Source: JBDRGC01 sp043818215
GTDB taxonomy: Bacteria > Chloroflexota > Anaerolineae > Anaerolineales > UBA11858
DNA length: 13,104 nt
Assembly: GCA_043818215.1 (NCBI GenBank)
Contig: JBDRGC010000122.1
Location: forward strand, 1-13,104
Direction of reading: 5' to 3'
The translations under genes and the position numbers were made by a program. Shown in pieces: positions 6,104-11,605 of the stretch (positions are counted from its first letter, which is position 1; each line of letters starts with the position of its first letter). The notes under the pieces were generated by a model. That model worked only from the letters and a program-made list of their open reading frames with translations. It had not been told where the DNA came from and did no database searches.

Positions 6104-6186
6104 AATGGTAAATGGTAAATGCTGGCTGCGCTGTATGCACTTCATTTACAATTTACCATTCACCATTTACCATTTACCATTGCATT
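6104..6186. repeat. Palindrome with AATGGTAA-type satellite arms
   Basis: The left arm is AATGGTAAATGGTAAATG (6104-6121). The right arm (6143-6186) is CATTTACAATTTACCATTC followed by ACCATTTACCATTTACCATT. The right arm is longer by several units. With the hairpin at 5959-6010 it accounts for most of the 325-base gap between the Mrp and CooT genes; the rest (6187-6260) is GC-rich and shows nothing recognisable. Confidence 0.88.
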
Positions 6187-6260
6187 CCCCCCTGCATAAT
6201 TCAAGTGACGCCCTCTGGGGAGCCGGGGGGCGTTCCCCTGCATTGACGAAGACAATTTTC

Positions 6261-6267
6261 GAAAGGA
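6261..6267 (+). promoter_or_regulatory. Ribosome binding site fixing the CooT start
   Basis: GAAAGGA lies 6 bases before the ATG at 6274. It favours this ATG over the in-frame TTG at 6268 and leaves the protein beginning Met-Cys-Gln, as the family requires. Confidence 0.7.
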
Positions 6268-6273
6268 TTGCCC

Positions 6274-6483
6274 ATGTGCCAGGTAGCTGTTTATGTAGAT
6301 GACGAAAAGATCATGGATGATGTCATGTTTGTCGAGCCAGTTCCCGAAGGCGTGCGGCTGATCAAATTGTTTGAGCCGCCTCTTGTGGTTCCTGCTATTA
6401 TCCAGCGGATAGACTTAATGAAAAATAAGCTATTCTTAGCAAAAATCGAACAGGAAGAGGTGCAGCATGAAGGAGACGGATAA
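6274..6483 (+). CDS. CooT-family nickel-binding protein
   Basis: A 69-residue protein starting MCQVAVYVDDEKIMDDVMFVEPVPEGVRL and continuing IDLMKNKLFL, the compact beta-barrel layout of CooT. In Rhodospirillum rubrum CooT is a nickel-binding protein tied to carbon monoxide dehydrogenase maturation, and the conserved Cys2 of the dimer binds nickel; Cys2 is present here. This assignment rests on the MCQ start, the small size and the glycine and hydrophobic pattern. The gene overlaps the following His-rich gene by 17 bases, implying translational coupling. The C-terminal tail (KIEQEEVQHEGDG) is longer and more acidic than the minimal family domain. No CO dehydrogenase gene is in the window, so the nickel client is unknown. 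It lies 325 bases downstream of Mrp, beyond repeats, and may be transcribed separately. Confidence 0.82.
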   Translation: MCQVAVYVDDEKIMDDVMFVEPVPEGVRLIKLFEPPLVVPAIIQRIDLMKNKLFLAKIEQEEVQHEGDG

Positions 6484-6784
6484 ACTTCGAGTGTTGATTC
6501 CTCACTGGATCGAGCACAACCAGGAACATGCTAACGAATTCTTGGATTGGGCCTGGCGCGTTGACCAGACCGACGAGGCCGCAGACGCCATCGCGGATGT
6601 GCGGGCCGCGGCTGAGTCCATGAAGGCTGTCAACACCTGCTTGCAGGCAGCGTTGGAGAAATTAGGCGGCCCGTTGGAATACGACCACGGTCACGACCAC
6701 GGTCACGACCATGACCACGATCACGATCACGACCACGAGAAAACCCACGATCACACACATCACCACCACCCTGGGCATGAGTGA
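6467..6784 (+). CDS. Small helical protein with His/Asp-rich metal-binding tail
   Basis: A 105-residue protein. Residues 1-68 are predicted helical (VLIPHWIEHNQEHANEFLDWAWRVDQTDEAADAIADVRAAAESM), with regularly placed His and Glu that could bind metal. Residues 72-105 alternate His with Asp or Gly (DHGHDHGHDHDHDHDHDH) and end HTHHHHPGHE, much like the His-rich ends of nickel chaperones such as HypB, UreE or CooJ. No Cys is needed for this kind of binding. I infer nickel (or zinc) storage or delivery with CooT, whose gene it overlaps. The start ATG at 6467 is preceded by GGAAGAGG at 6453-6460. The His/Asp codons form a CACGAC/CATGAC micro-repeat, so its length may vary between strains. A truncated transporter-like frame overlaps its last codons. 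Confidence 0.85.
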   Translation: MKETDKLRVLIPHWIEHNQEHANEFLDWAWRVDQTDEAADAIADVRAAAESMKAVNTCLQAALEKLGGPLEYDHGHDHGHDHDHDHDHDHEKTHDHTHHHHPGHE

Positions 6785-6920
6785 TTCTGATAAAAAAGGA
6801 CCTCTGATCTCTATCAACCGCCGCAACTTTATCACTGGAATGTGGCATGGCGCGTTTCTGGCCCTGGGCGTATCGCTGACCCAGCCCACAACTGTCATCT
6901 CCGCGTTTGTGGCTGAATAG
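6777..6920 (+). pseudogene. 5' remnant of a major facilitator superfamily transporter gene
   Basis: An ATG at 6777 overlaps the last eight bases of the His-rich gene. The 47-codon frame reads MSDSDKKGPLISINRRNFIT and then GMWHGAFLALGVSLTQPTT, VISAFVAE, stop. The RRNF start, a first membrane helix, then a Pro and a second hydrophobic stretch match the beginning of many MFS transporters (pattern RNFxxGxxxGAxxxxxxxLxxPxxVxxxFV). A complete member would have about 400 residues and 12 helices; nothing downstream continues it in any frame. It was probably the third gene of a CooT/His-rich/transporter operon, perhaps a metal exporter, now cut off. Alternatively it is a genuine small membrane protein; the family resemblance over so few residues is suggestive only. 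Confidence 0.5.
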
Positions 6921-7563
6921 ACGTTTCCACGACTCATCAAGGTTAGTCTCGAGTGCTGTGCATCTTGAACCGTGTGGAGTCCACACGGAAAAAGCTTGTC
7001 CGTAAATATGACGAGGTCAGCTGCTCAAGGGCGATGTTGTGGATATTGACACAATCGAGTGGCATGTTTGGGTTTGATTTTCTCCATTTTCAAGTGTCGA
7101 AAACAGGCTTAGATCCAATAGCCGTGAATGAAAATTTATCTGACACAACACAACATCGAATACTTCGACCGTACTCAGTGCAGGTTTGGAAAAAATCGAA
7201 TTGAAAGTAGATTATTCATGTAAATTTCCATCGCAGCCTGTCTTTACCCTGCGGATAGGTATTTTCTTGATATTACGGGGAAAAAATCTAACATCCTGAG
7301 TAGCGGAGCGTAAACCTGCCCTTTCACCACACACCTGCCCCGGCGGGCGGTGCCGGGGGGTTCAAGTGTCGAAGGGTGTGGCTCTGGCATAACCCCGATT
7401 TTTTGAGAAGGTGTACGGATAGCAAAATAAATTCATTCCTTTCTCCATTCAGTGTTGTGTTTTTAGGAATCTAACCATCTCAAGGCAAATTCATTCACGG
7501 GTATTGGGTTATAATCCGTGTACAAAAAAACTGCCGCTATTACAAAAAAACTGCCGCTATTAA
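6921..7563. other. 643-base degraded region without a credible gene
   Basis: No frame here resembles a known family. Visible structure: a perfect 8-bp hairpin CCGTGTGG-AGT-CCACACGG (6970-6988); a hairpin CCCCGGC/GCCGGGG at 7338-7358; a 13-base direct repeat TTCAAGTGTCGAA at 7089-7101 and 7361-7373; and a tandem duplication at 7521-7560. Around 6990-7077 a frameshifted peptide (KLVRKYDEV, then QLLKGDVVDIDTIEWHVWV) looks protein-like but I cannot assign it. The region lies between broken ends of two transporter genes. Confidence 0.7.
7521..7560 (+). repeat. Perfect 20-base tandem duplication
   Basis: TACAAAAAAACTGCCGCTAT occurs twice with no spacer (7521-7540 and 7541-7560). It is directly preceded by ATAATCCGTG, so the junction AATCCGTGTAC repeats the arm end of the CACGGATT palindrome at 2661-2671. 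Confidence 0.95.
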
Positions 7564-7729
7564 TTGAGGAACAACTCTATTACCTATTGGGGTACAGCCC
7601 AAGCTTGGTTTGGCACGATGGCCTTGCCGCCCTTTGAATTGGCGCTCAGTCTGGGCTTGAGTACGGTTGTTTTTGGGCGTAGAATTGGAGAAGTGGTTCG
7701 CCCGGAGATTTTCAAACATAAGTTACTGA
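7564..7729 (+). pseudogene. C-terminal remnant of a P-type cation-transporting ATPase, frameshifted
   Basis: The frame from 7564 reads AWFGTMALPPFELALSLGLS then TVVF, matching the last membrane segments of P-type cation ATPases of the PacL/MgtA type (FGTxxLPxxELxLxL). At about 7673 the frame must shift: the neighbouring frame then reads LGVELEKWFARRFSNISY and stops with TGA at 7727-7729. VELEKWFARR is the usual P-type C-terminal sequence. A stop (TAA at 7561) lies directly before the first part, so only about 55 codons remain of a protein normally near 900 residues. The remnant ends 9 bases before the CNNM/CorC gene, suggesting that a cation pump once preceded it in one operon. The frameshift and the missing catalytic domains make function very unlikely. 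Confidence 0.65.
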
Positions 7730-7738
7730 GGCACACAG

Positions 7739-9004
7739 ATGTTATCTGCTATGGTTTTTATCGGTTTACTAATCTTGGCAAACGGTTTTTTTGTTGCTAT
7801 GGAAATGTCCCTGGTGACTGCGCGCAGAACACGCCTGAAAATAAAAGCAAAAGGTGGCGATTCCAGGGCTACGCAAGTATTGGCTTTCCAAGACCAGCCA
7901 GGGGACTTTCTGGCTACTGTGCAAATTGGCATCACCCTGGTTGGAACAGCAGCTTCAGCCATCGGCGGGGCTGGGATAGTTCAGATTCTCTCACCATTTA
8001 TTGCCCGAGTTCAGGGACTGGCACCTTACTCAGATAGCCTGGCATTAGCATTGGTGATTATCACCATCGCATATTTGACCCTTGTTTTTGGCGAATTGGT
8101 GCCCAAGCGTCTGGCTTTGCAGAACGCAGAAGGTATTGCTATGGCATTCACCAGTCCGCTGAGAATTCTTTCTCGTCTCACCAACCTGCCCATGCGTACG
8201 CTTTCTTTCTCGACCGATGCTGTACTAAAACTCATCGGCAGTACCGCCACACAACACCCATCCACCAGCTCAGAAGAAATCGAACTCCTTGCAAAACAAG
8301 GAGTCGCAGAGGGCGTTATCCAATCTGTGGAGGAGGAATTGATTAGTGGTGTCTTCGATTACACAGAGCGCAATGTACGAGATGTGATGACACCAAGAAC
8401 AGCTGTGGTCGCATTCAATCTGGATATCCCAACATTGGAAGCGTTGAGATTAGCAAAACAAACCGGATACTCTCGCTTCCCTGTTTACCGTGACAGCCTC
8501 GATCATGTTGTGGGGTATGTGCATGTCAAGGATATGATTTGGGCGCAGGGAGATACTCTGCATCAACATACCCGCGTAGCACATTTCATCCCCAGTGGCG
8601 CTTCACTGCCTGGAGCTTTTAATCTTCTTGCAAAAACTGGAGGCCACTTGGCCATCGTTCTGGATGAACACGGCGGCACCCATGGCCTCTTGACCTTAGA
8701 GGATTTACTGGAGGAGATTGTTGGTGAGATCGAAGATGAACACAGCCCAATCGCTGAACAAATCGAACACAAGACCGAAGGCGAGTGGGTCTTTGCTGGA
8801 ACGACCCCGGTCTCTGAGGTCGGCGAATTGCTTGGCATTGACTTCCCATCCAAGGGTATATACACTACCCTGGCAGGATTTATATTTGCCAGCTTAGGAA
8901 AAATCCCTGAGCCTGGCGACAAAACCAGCCAATACGGATATGTTTTTTCTGTGATGAAAATGGATCGCTTGAGTATTGCAAGCATTCATGTTCAACGCAG
9001 TTAA
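7739..9004 (+). CDS. CNNM/CorC-HlyC family membrane protein with CBS pair
   Basis: A 421-residue integral membrane protein of the CNNM (DUF21) family, linked in bacteria to magnesium or other cation transport and once annotated as hemolysin. Residues 1-190 form the DUF21 domain with membrane segments near 4-22, 60-90 and 100-122, containing GLLILANGFFVAMEMSLVTARR and FGELVPKRLAL, both family hallmarks. A paired CBS region spans about 214-335 (RNVRDVMTPRTAVVAF, YSRFPVYRDSLDHVVGYVHVKDMIWA, DEHGGTHGLLTLEDLLEEIVGEIEDEH). The CorC_HlyC domain is about 350-421. The length is typical. The ATG at 7739 has TGAGG 7 bases upstream; a second in-frame ATG at 7751 is possible. It follows the P-type ATPase remnant by 9 bases. 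The exact ion is not shown by the sequence. Confidence 0.93.
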   Translation: MLSAMVFIGLLILANGFFVAMEMSLVTARRTRLKIKAKGGDSRATQVLAFQDQPGDFLATVQIGITLVGTAASAIGGAGIVQILSPFIARVQGLAPYSDSLALALVIITIAYLTLVFGELVPKRLALQNAEGIAMAFTSPLRILSRLTNLPMRTLSFSTDAVLKLIGSTATQHPSTSSEEIELLAKQGVAEGVIQSVEEELISGVFDYTERNVRDVMTPRTAVVAFNLDIPTLEALRLAKQTGYSRFPVYRDSLDHVVGYVHVKDMIWAQGDTLHQHTRVAHFIPSGASLPGAFNLLAKTGGHLAIVLDEHGGTHGLLTLEDLLEEIVGEIEDEHSPIAEQIEHKTEGEWVFAGTTPVSEVGELLGIDFPSKGIYTTLAGFIFASLGKIPEPGDKTSQYGYVFSVMKMDRLSIASIHVQRS

Positions 9005-9170
9005 TCCATTCAACCGAGTGAATTATTTGGTACACTTGGAACTATCAGAAAACTTTAGTCTAAACCGCCGACAAGCAACCTCAAAAAAAAAGCCCACCCC
9101 ATCTTCCCCCGAATTATCGAAAAGTTGTCATGAACTTTGTTCAACACCAGGAATGAAAATGGGCTTCTAC

Positions 9171-9192
9171 CCTCTATCCTCTGCCCTCTATT
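9171..9192 (+). repeat. Short CCCTCTA-type 7-bp tandem repeat
   Basis: ACCCTCTATCCTCTGCCCTCTA is three 7-base units of the same satellite style as other gaps, here without a visible inverted partner. The rest of the 221-base gap (9005-9225) has poly-A before GCCCACCCC but no clear promoter or terminator. Confidence 0.6.
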
Positions 9193-9225
9193 TTCAGAGC
9201 AGATACTAAGAAAGATGGTAATACG

Positions 9226-10293
9226 ATGATCGAATTCGAACACACAATTTTTATTCTCTTGTTGTTGAGCGGGGTTCTCAATGCCAAGCCCCCGCGGCAA
9301 CGTTGGGCAACTTTGATAATCCTGATTGGGGTTATGCTGGTATTCATACCACCGGCCCACTCGATAAAGCTTCCTTGGGATTTAATTTTAGGGTTAGTGA
9401 TACCCTTGCTATTGTGGCAAAACATCCGCAGAATTGTCAATGCTGATTGGCAGGGGTGGAAAAGTGTGGCTCTCTGGGGGATTTCAGTGCTGGTTTTTAG
9501 CTTTGCCCTTTGGTTTGGTGGCGCTTTGAACTGGCCTGGTGCTGTGTTATTTGGCGTGATTGCCGCTAGTATGATCTGGAGGGCCGGCGAACCCGAGAGT
9601 GGGGCCAGCTATATGAGCCAGGTGGGACCCCTCACGTTGATTTTCCTGCTAACCGAGGTTGAAGTTGCCATCCAATCACCCGATCACTACTTTGGAGGCA
9701 TATTCAGCGGCGCGTTTTTCGGGGTGGTAACCGCTTCGATTGGACTTTATTTTCTCCGAAAGGCTTCGCCCAAATTTCATTCATGGATTGGCATCGGACA
9801 AGTGTATTTGGCCTATTGGCTCTCATTTAGTGTTGGGGTTTCAGCAGTCGCAGCGGCATTGGTCAGCGTAATGATGTTCGTATGGTTGAACCAATATTAC
9901 AAACTTGGTTTTCATGAAAAAGCACCGCTGGCCCCGTTAAATACCTGGCCTGGATTCAGTTTTGTTCTGGTCTTATTCCTCCTGCTGGGTTGGCAAGCCC
10001 ACCAACCGGTTTCAACCTTACTAATCATCGAAGTGATTGTGGGGGCTTTGATCGGACTTAGTAGTACCTGGCTTGGATACCGATGGGAAATACCAGCCTT
10101 TCAGAAACAAAGGTCATTCTGGTTGGCGGGACTGCGAGCAGCAGTTCTCCTTTTCCCAGCGCTGCTCATTTGGCCACGCAATATTTTGCAGCAGCCCACC
10201 CAACTCGCGGTAGCCATTGGTATCACCGTTTTGGTCATTGGGATGTCTTATATGGGGCTGTCGTATTATTTCCCGAAAAAGAGTATTCTTTAA
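9226..10293 (+). CDS. Multi-pass membrane protein, faintly cation:proton antiporter-like
   Basis: I do not recognise this as a defined family. The 355-residue protein is strongly hydrophobic with roughly ten membrane segments (for example near 5-17, 26-44, 50-64, 80-98, 104-114, 132-144, 157-174, 185-215, 240-255, 265-280, 305-318, 328-348). The stretch LPWDLILGLVIPLLLWQNIRR and the spacing of the next helices recall CPA1-type Na+/H+ antiporters (LPxDLILxLxLPxLLF), but the SPTDP and NDG ion-binding motifs are not present: the corresponding place reads VIAASMIWRAGEPESG. It could be a diverged antiporter paralogue that has lost ion-binding residues, or an unrelated permease. The ATG at 9226 has only a weak AGAAAGA lead. 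It is alone between the CNNM gene and the MITE-like element; its stop TAA is 6 bases before that element. Confidence 0.7.
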   Translation: MIEFEHTIFILLLLSGVLNAKPPRQRWATLIILIGVMLVFIPPAHSIKLPWDLILGLVIPLLLWQNIRRIVNADWQGWKSVALWGISVLVFSFALWFGGALNWPGAVLFGVIAASMIWRAGEPESGASYMSQVGPLTLIFLLTEVEVAIQSPDHYFGGIFSGAFFGVVTASIGLYFLRKASPKFHSWIGIGQVYLAYWLSFSVGVSAVAAALVSVMMFVWLNQYYKLGFHEKAPLAPLNTWPGFSFVLVLFLLLGWQAHQPVSTLLIIEVIVGALIGLSSTWLGYRWEIPAFQKQRSFWLAGLRAAVLLFPALLIWPRNILQQPTQLAVAIGITVLVIGMSYMGLSYYFPKKSIL

Positions 10294-10299
10294 GGAAGT

Positions 10300-10667
10300 A
10301 GGACTTACGCACTTGACAAGCATTCGGTCGATTTTAATCGCAGTACCCCTTCACCCTACAGGCACTCCGCGGGTATGCTTCGCGAAGCACGCTGCACCCT
10401 ACGGGTATGCTACGCGAAGAACGCAGAGTTTTTGATATATCTTTCCGAACTTCTCCGCGATCTCAGAGAACTCCGAGGTAAATTTGAATCCACTACGTAC
10501 GCAATGTCATTAAGTTAGCGAGCGAGAAAGGTGCAACGCACTTACAATCAGTACTAAAAAGTTCGATTTGGCCCGATTTGACGCAGGTTGAATAAATTTT
10601 AATGACAAAAAGTGGGTCGCACCTTGACTCTTTTCCTTAACTTAATGACATTGACTACGTAAGTACT
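10300..10667. mobile_element. MITE-like element A, copy 1, interrupted by element B
   Basis: Begins AGGACTTACGCACT and, after removing the insertion at 10502-10653, ends ACTACGTAAGTACT, an imperfect inverse of the start. It shares a 51-base block (10339-10389) with copy 2 at 12905-12955, one mismatch, containing CGGGTATGCTTCGCGAAGCA. A partial second unit of that block (CACCCTACGGGTATGCTACG) follows at 10395, and 10420-10480 holds a stretch (CTCCGCGATCTCAGAGAACT) absent from copy 2. No transposase is encoded. Together with element B it fills the 427-base gap. Confidence 0.75.
10502..10653. mobile_element. MITE-like element B nested inside element A
   Basis: A 152-base sequence with perfect 16-base terminal inverted repeats: CAATGTCATTAAGTTA (10502-10517) and TAACTTAATGACATTG (10638-10653). 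Complementarity continues imperfectly inward (GAGAAAGGTGC against GCACCTTGACTC). Flanks are ACTACGTACG (10492-10501) and ACTACGTAAG (10654-10663), a probable 8-10 base target duplication with one mismatch. It has no coding capacity and would depend on a transposase elsewhere. Confidence 0.82.
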
Positions 10668-10720
10668 GAGAAGGATATCCAACACCATTTTTACAGTTGG
10701 TGATCATATAGGAGAAAAAT

Positions 10721-11605
10721 ATGACACATATGCTGCAAGTTATTTTAGATGATGTCAGTTTCTTGCCGGATTTGCTACAAGTCTGGCGGGAGATTGGCGT
10801 ATCGGGAACAACCATAATGAAGAGTGTGGGTGGGTACCGCACGAGCACCTGGCTCAGCAAAGTTGGTTTAAGCGCCATCGATCACATCTTTGATGCCAAA
10901 GAAATTCAGCGGCGCACCCTCATCGCCGTAATCGAGGATGATGAGTTGCTCGCGCAAGCTATTGCTGAAGCTGAACGCGTCGTTGGTGGTTTCGATCGGC
11001 CCAATAGCGGTGTGCTATTGGTGTTGCCCGTAGCCCAGACAAGAGGCATCTACAAAACCAAACCGAAACCGCCTCAAGAACTATCGCCCCCGGCACTAAG
11101 ACCCGATTGGATGATTTTGCGCGATACACCCATCGAAAAGGTCAAAGCCATCATGGATTTAGAGCCGACCATCGTAAGCCCCGAGGCTTCGTTGAATGAG
11201 GTCGCCCAGGCCATGTTGACCCACCCCAATGTACACGTGGCTAGTGTGGTCGCCGAAGACGGCCGGCTGGTAGGCTTGCTAAGCCTGAAGACTCTCGCCG
11301 ACGATCTTTTCTTCCATATCCTCCCCGAAGAATTTATAGCCGAGAGCACCGATATCGAAAAGATGATGGCTTTCGCGGATAAGACCCGTATTCTCACCGC
11401 AGGCGACGCGATGACACCGCCGGTTTGGGTAAAGCGCGGCGAGACAGTCAAGAATGCCTTCAAACGGATGCATGTAAATGGGTTGCCGGGCCTGCCGGTG
11501 GTCAACGACCACTATCATGTAATCGGGTACATCAACTTGCTGGAATTGTTAGCCCTCTGCCTGGTGAAAAAAGAGAATCCTGACCTTTCAGAGGAGCCGC
11601 TATGA
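10721..11605 (+). CDS. PII-like protein with two CBS domains, probable transporter regulator
   Basis: A 294-residue soluble protein. Residues 1-108 look like the PII superfamily fold: VILDDVSFLPDLLQVWREIG, then GVSGTTIMKSVGGYR in place of the T-loop approach, IAVIEDDELLAQAIAEAERVVG and the last strand GVLLVLPVAQTRG. Residues 140-195 and 226-280 are two CBS domains (MDLEPTIVSPEASLNEVAQAM with GRLVGLLSLKTLADDL; AGDAMTPPVWVKRGETVKNAF with VIGYINLLELL). PII-like and CBS domains both commonly bind adenine nucleotides, so I infer an energy-state or nucleotide sensor. The ATG at 10721 has a strong TAGGAGAAAAAT lead; ATG at 10730 is an alternative. Its stop overlaps the start of the transporter gene by 4 bases (ATGA), indicating translational coupling and a regulatory role over that transporter. 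No T-loop phosphorylation or uridylylation site can be claimed. Confidence 0.85.
   Translation: MTHMLQVILDDVSFLPDLLQVWREIGVSGTTIMKSVGGYRTSTWLSKVGLSAIDHIFDAKEIQRRTLIAVIEDDELLAQAIAEAERVVGGFDRPNSGVLLVLPVAQTRGIYKTKPKPPQELSPPALRPDWMILRDTPIEKVKAIMDLEPTIVSPEASLNEVAQAMLTHPNVHVASVVAEDGRLVGLLSLKTLADDLFFHILPEEFIAESTDIEKMMAFADKTRILTAGDAMTPPVWVKRGETVKNAFKRMHVNGLPGLPVVNDHYHVIGYINLLELLALCLVKKENPDLSEEPL

Noticed and set aside
6630..6986. Antisense frame over the His-rich gene encoding an Arg/Asp-Gly repeat
   Set aside because: The repeat is the complement of the CAC/GAC tail codons; the + strand frame has a good ribosome site, coupling with CooT and a sensible protein.
6970..6988. Rho-independent terminator
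   Set aside because: The 8-bp hairpin is followed by A residues on the + strand, not T; on the minus strand there is no gene to terminate.
7739..9004. Hemolysin annotation for the CorC/HlyC-type protein
   Set aside because: The hemolysin name comes from an old assignment; DUF21, CBS pair and CorC_HlyC domains indicate a CNNM-type membrane protein tied to cation handling.
10217..10435. Reading frame sharing the peptide VPLHPTGTPRVCFAKHA with a frame at 12666-12998
   Set aside because: The shared peptide is the translation of the 51-base core of element A in both places; the rest of each frame lies over known genes in another frame, so it is a repeat artefact and not a protein family.
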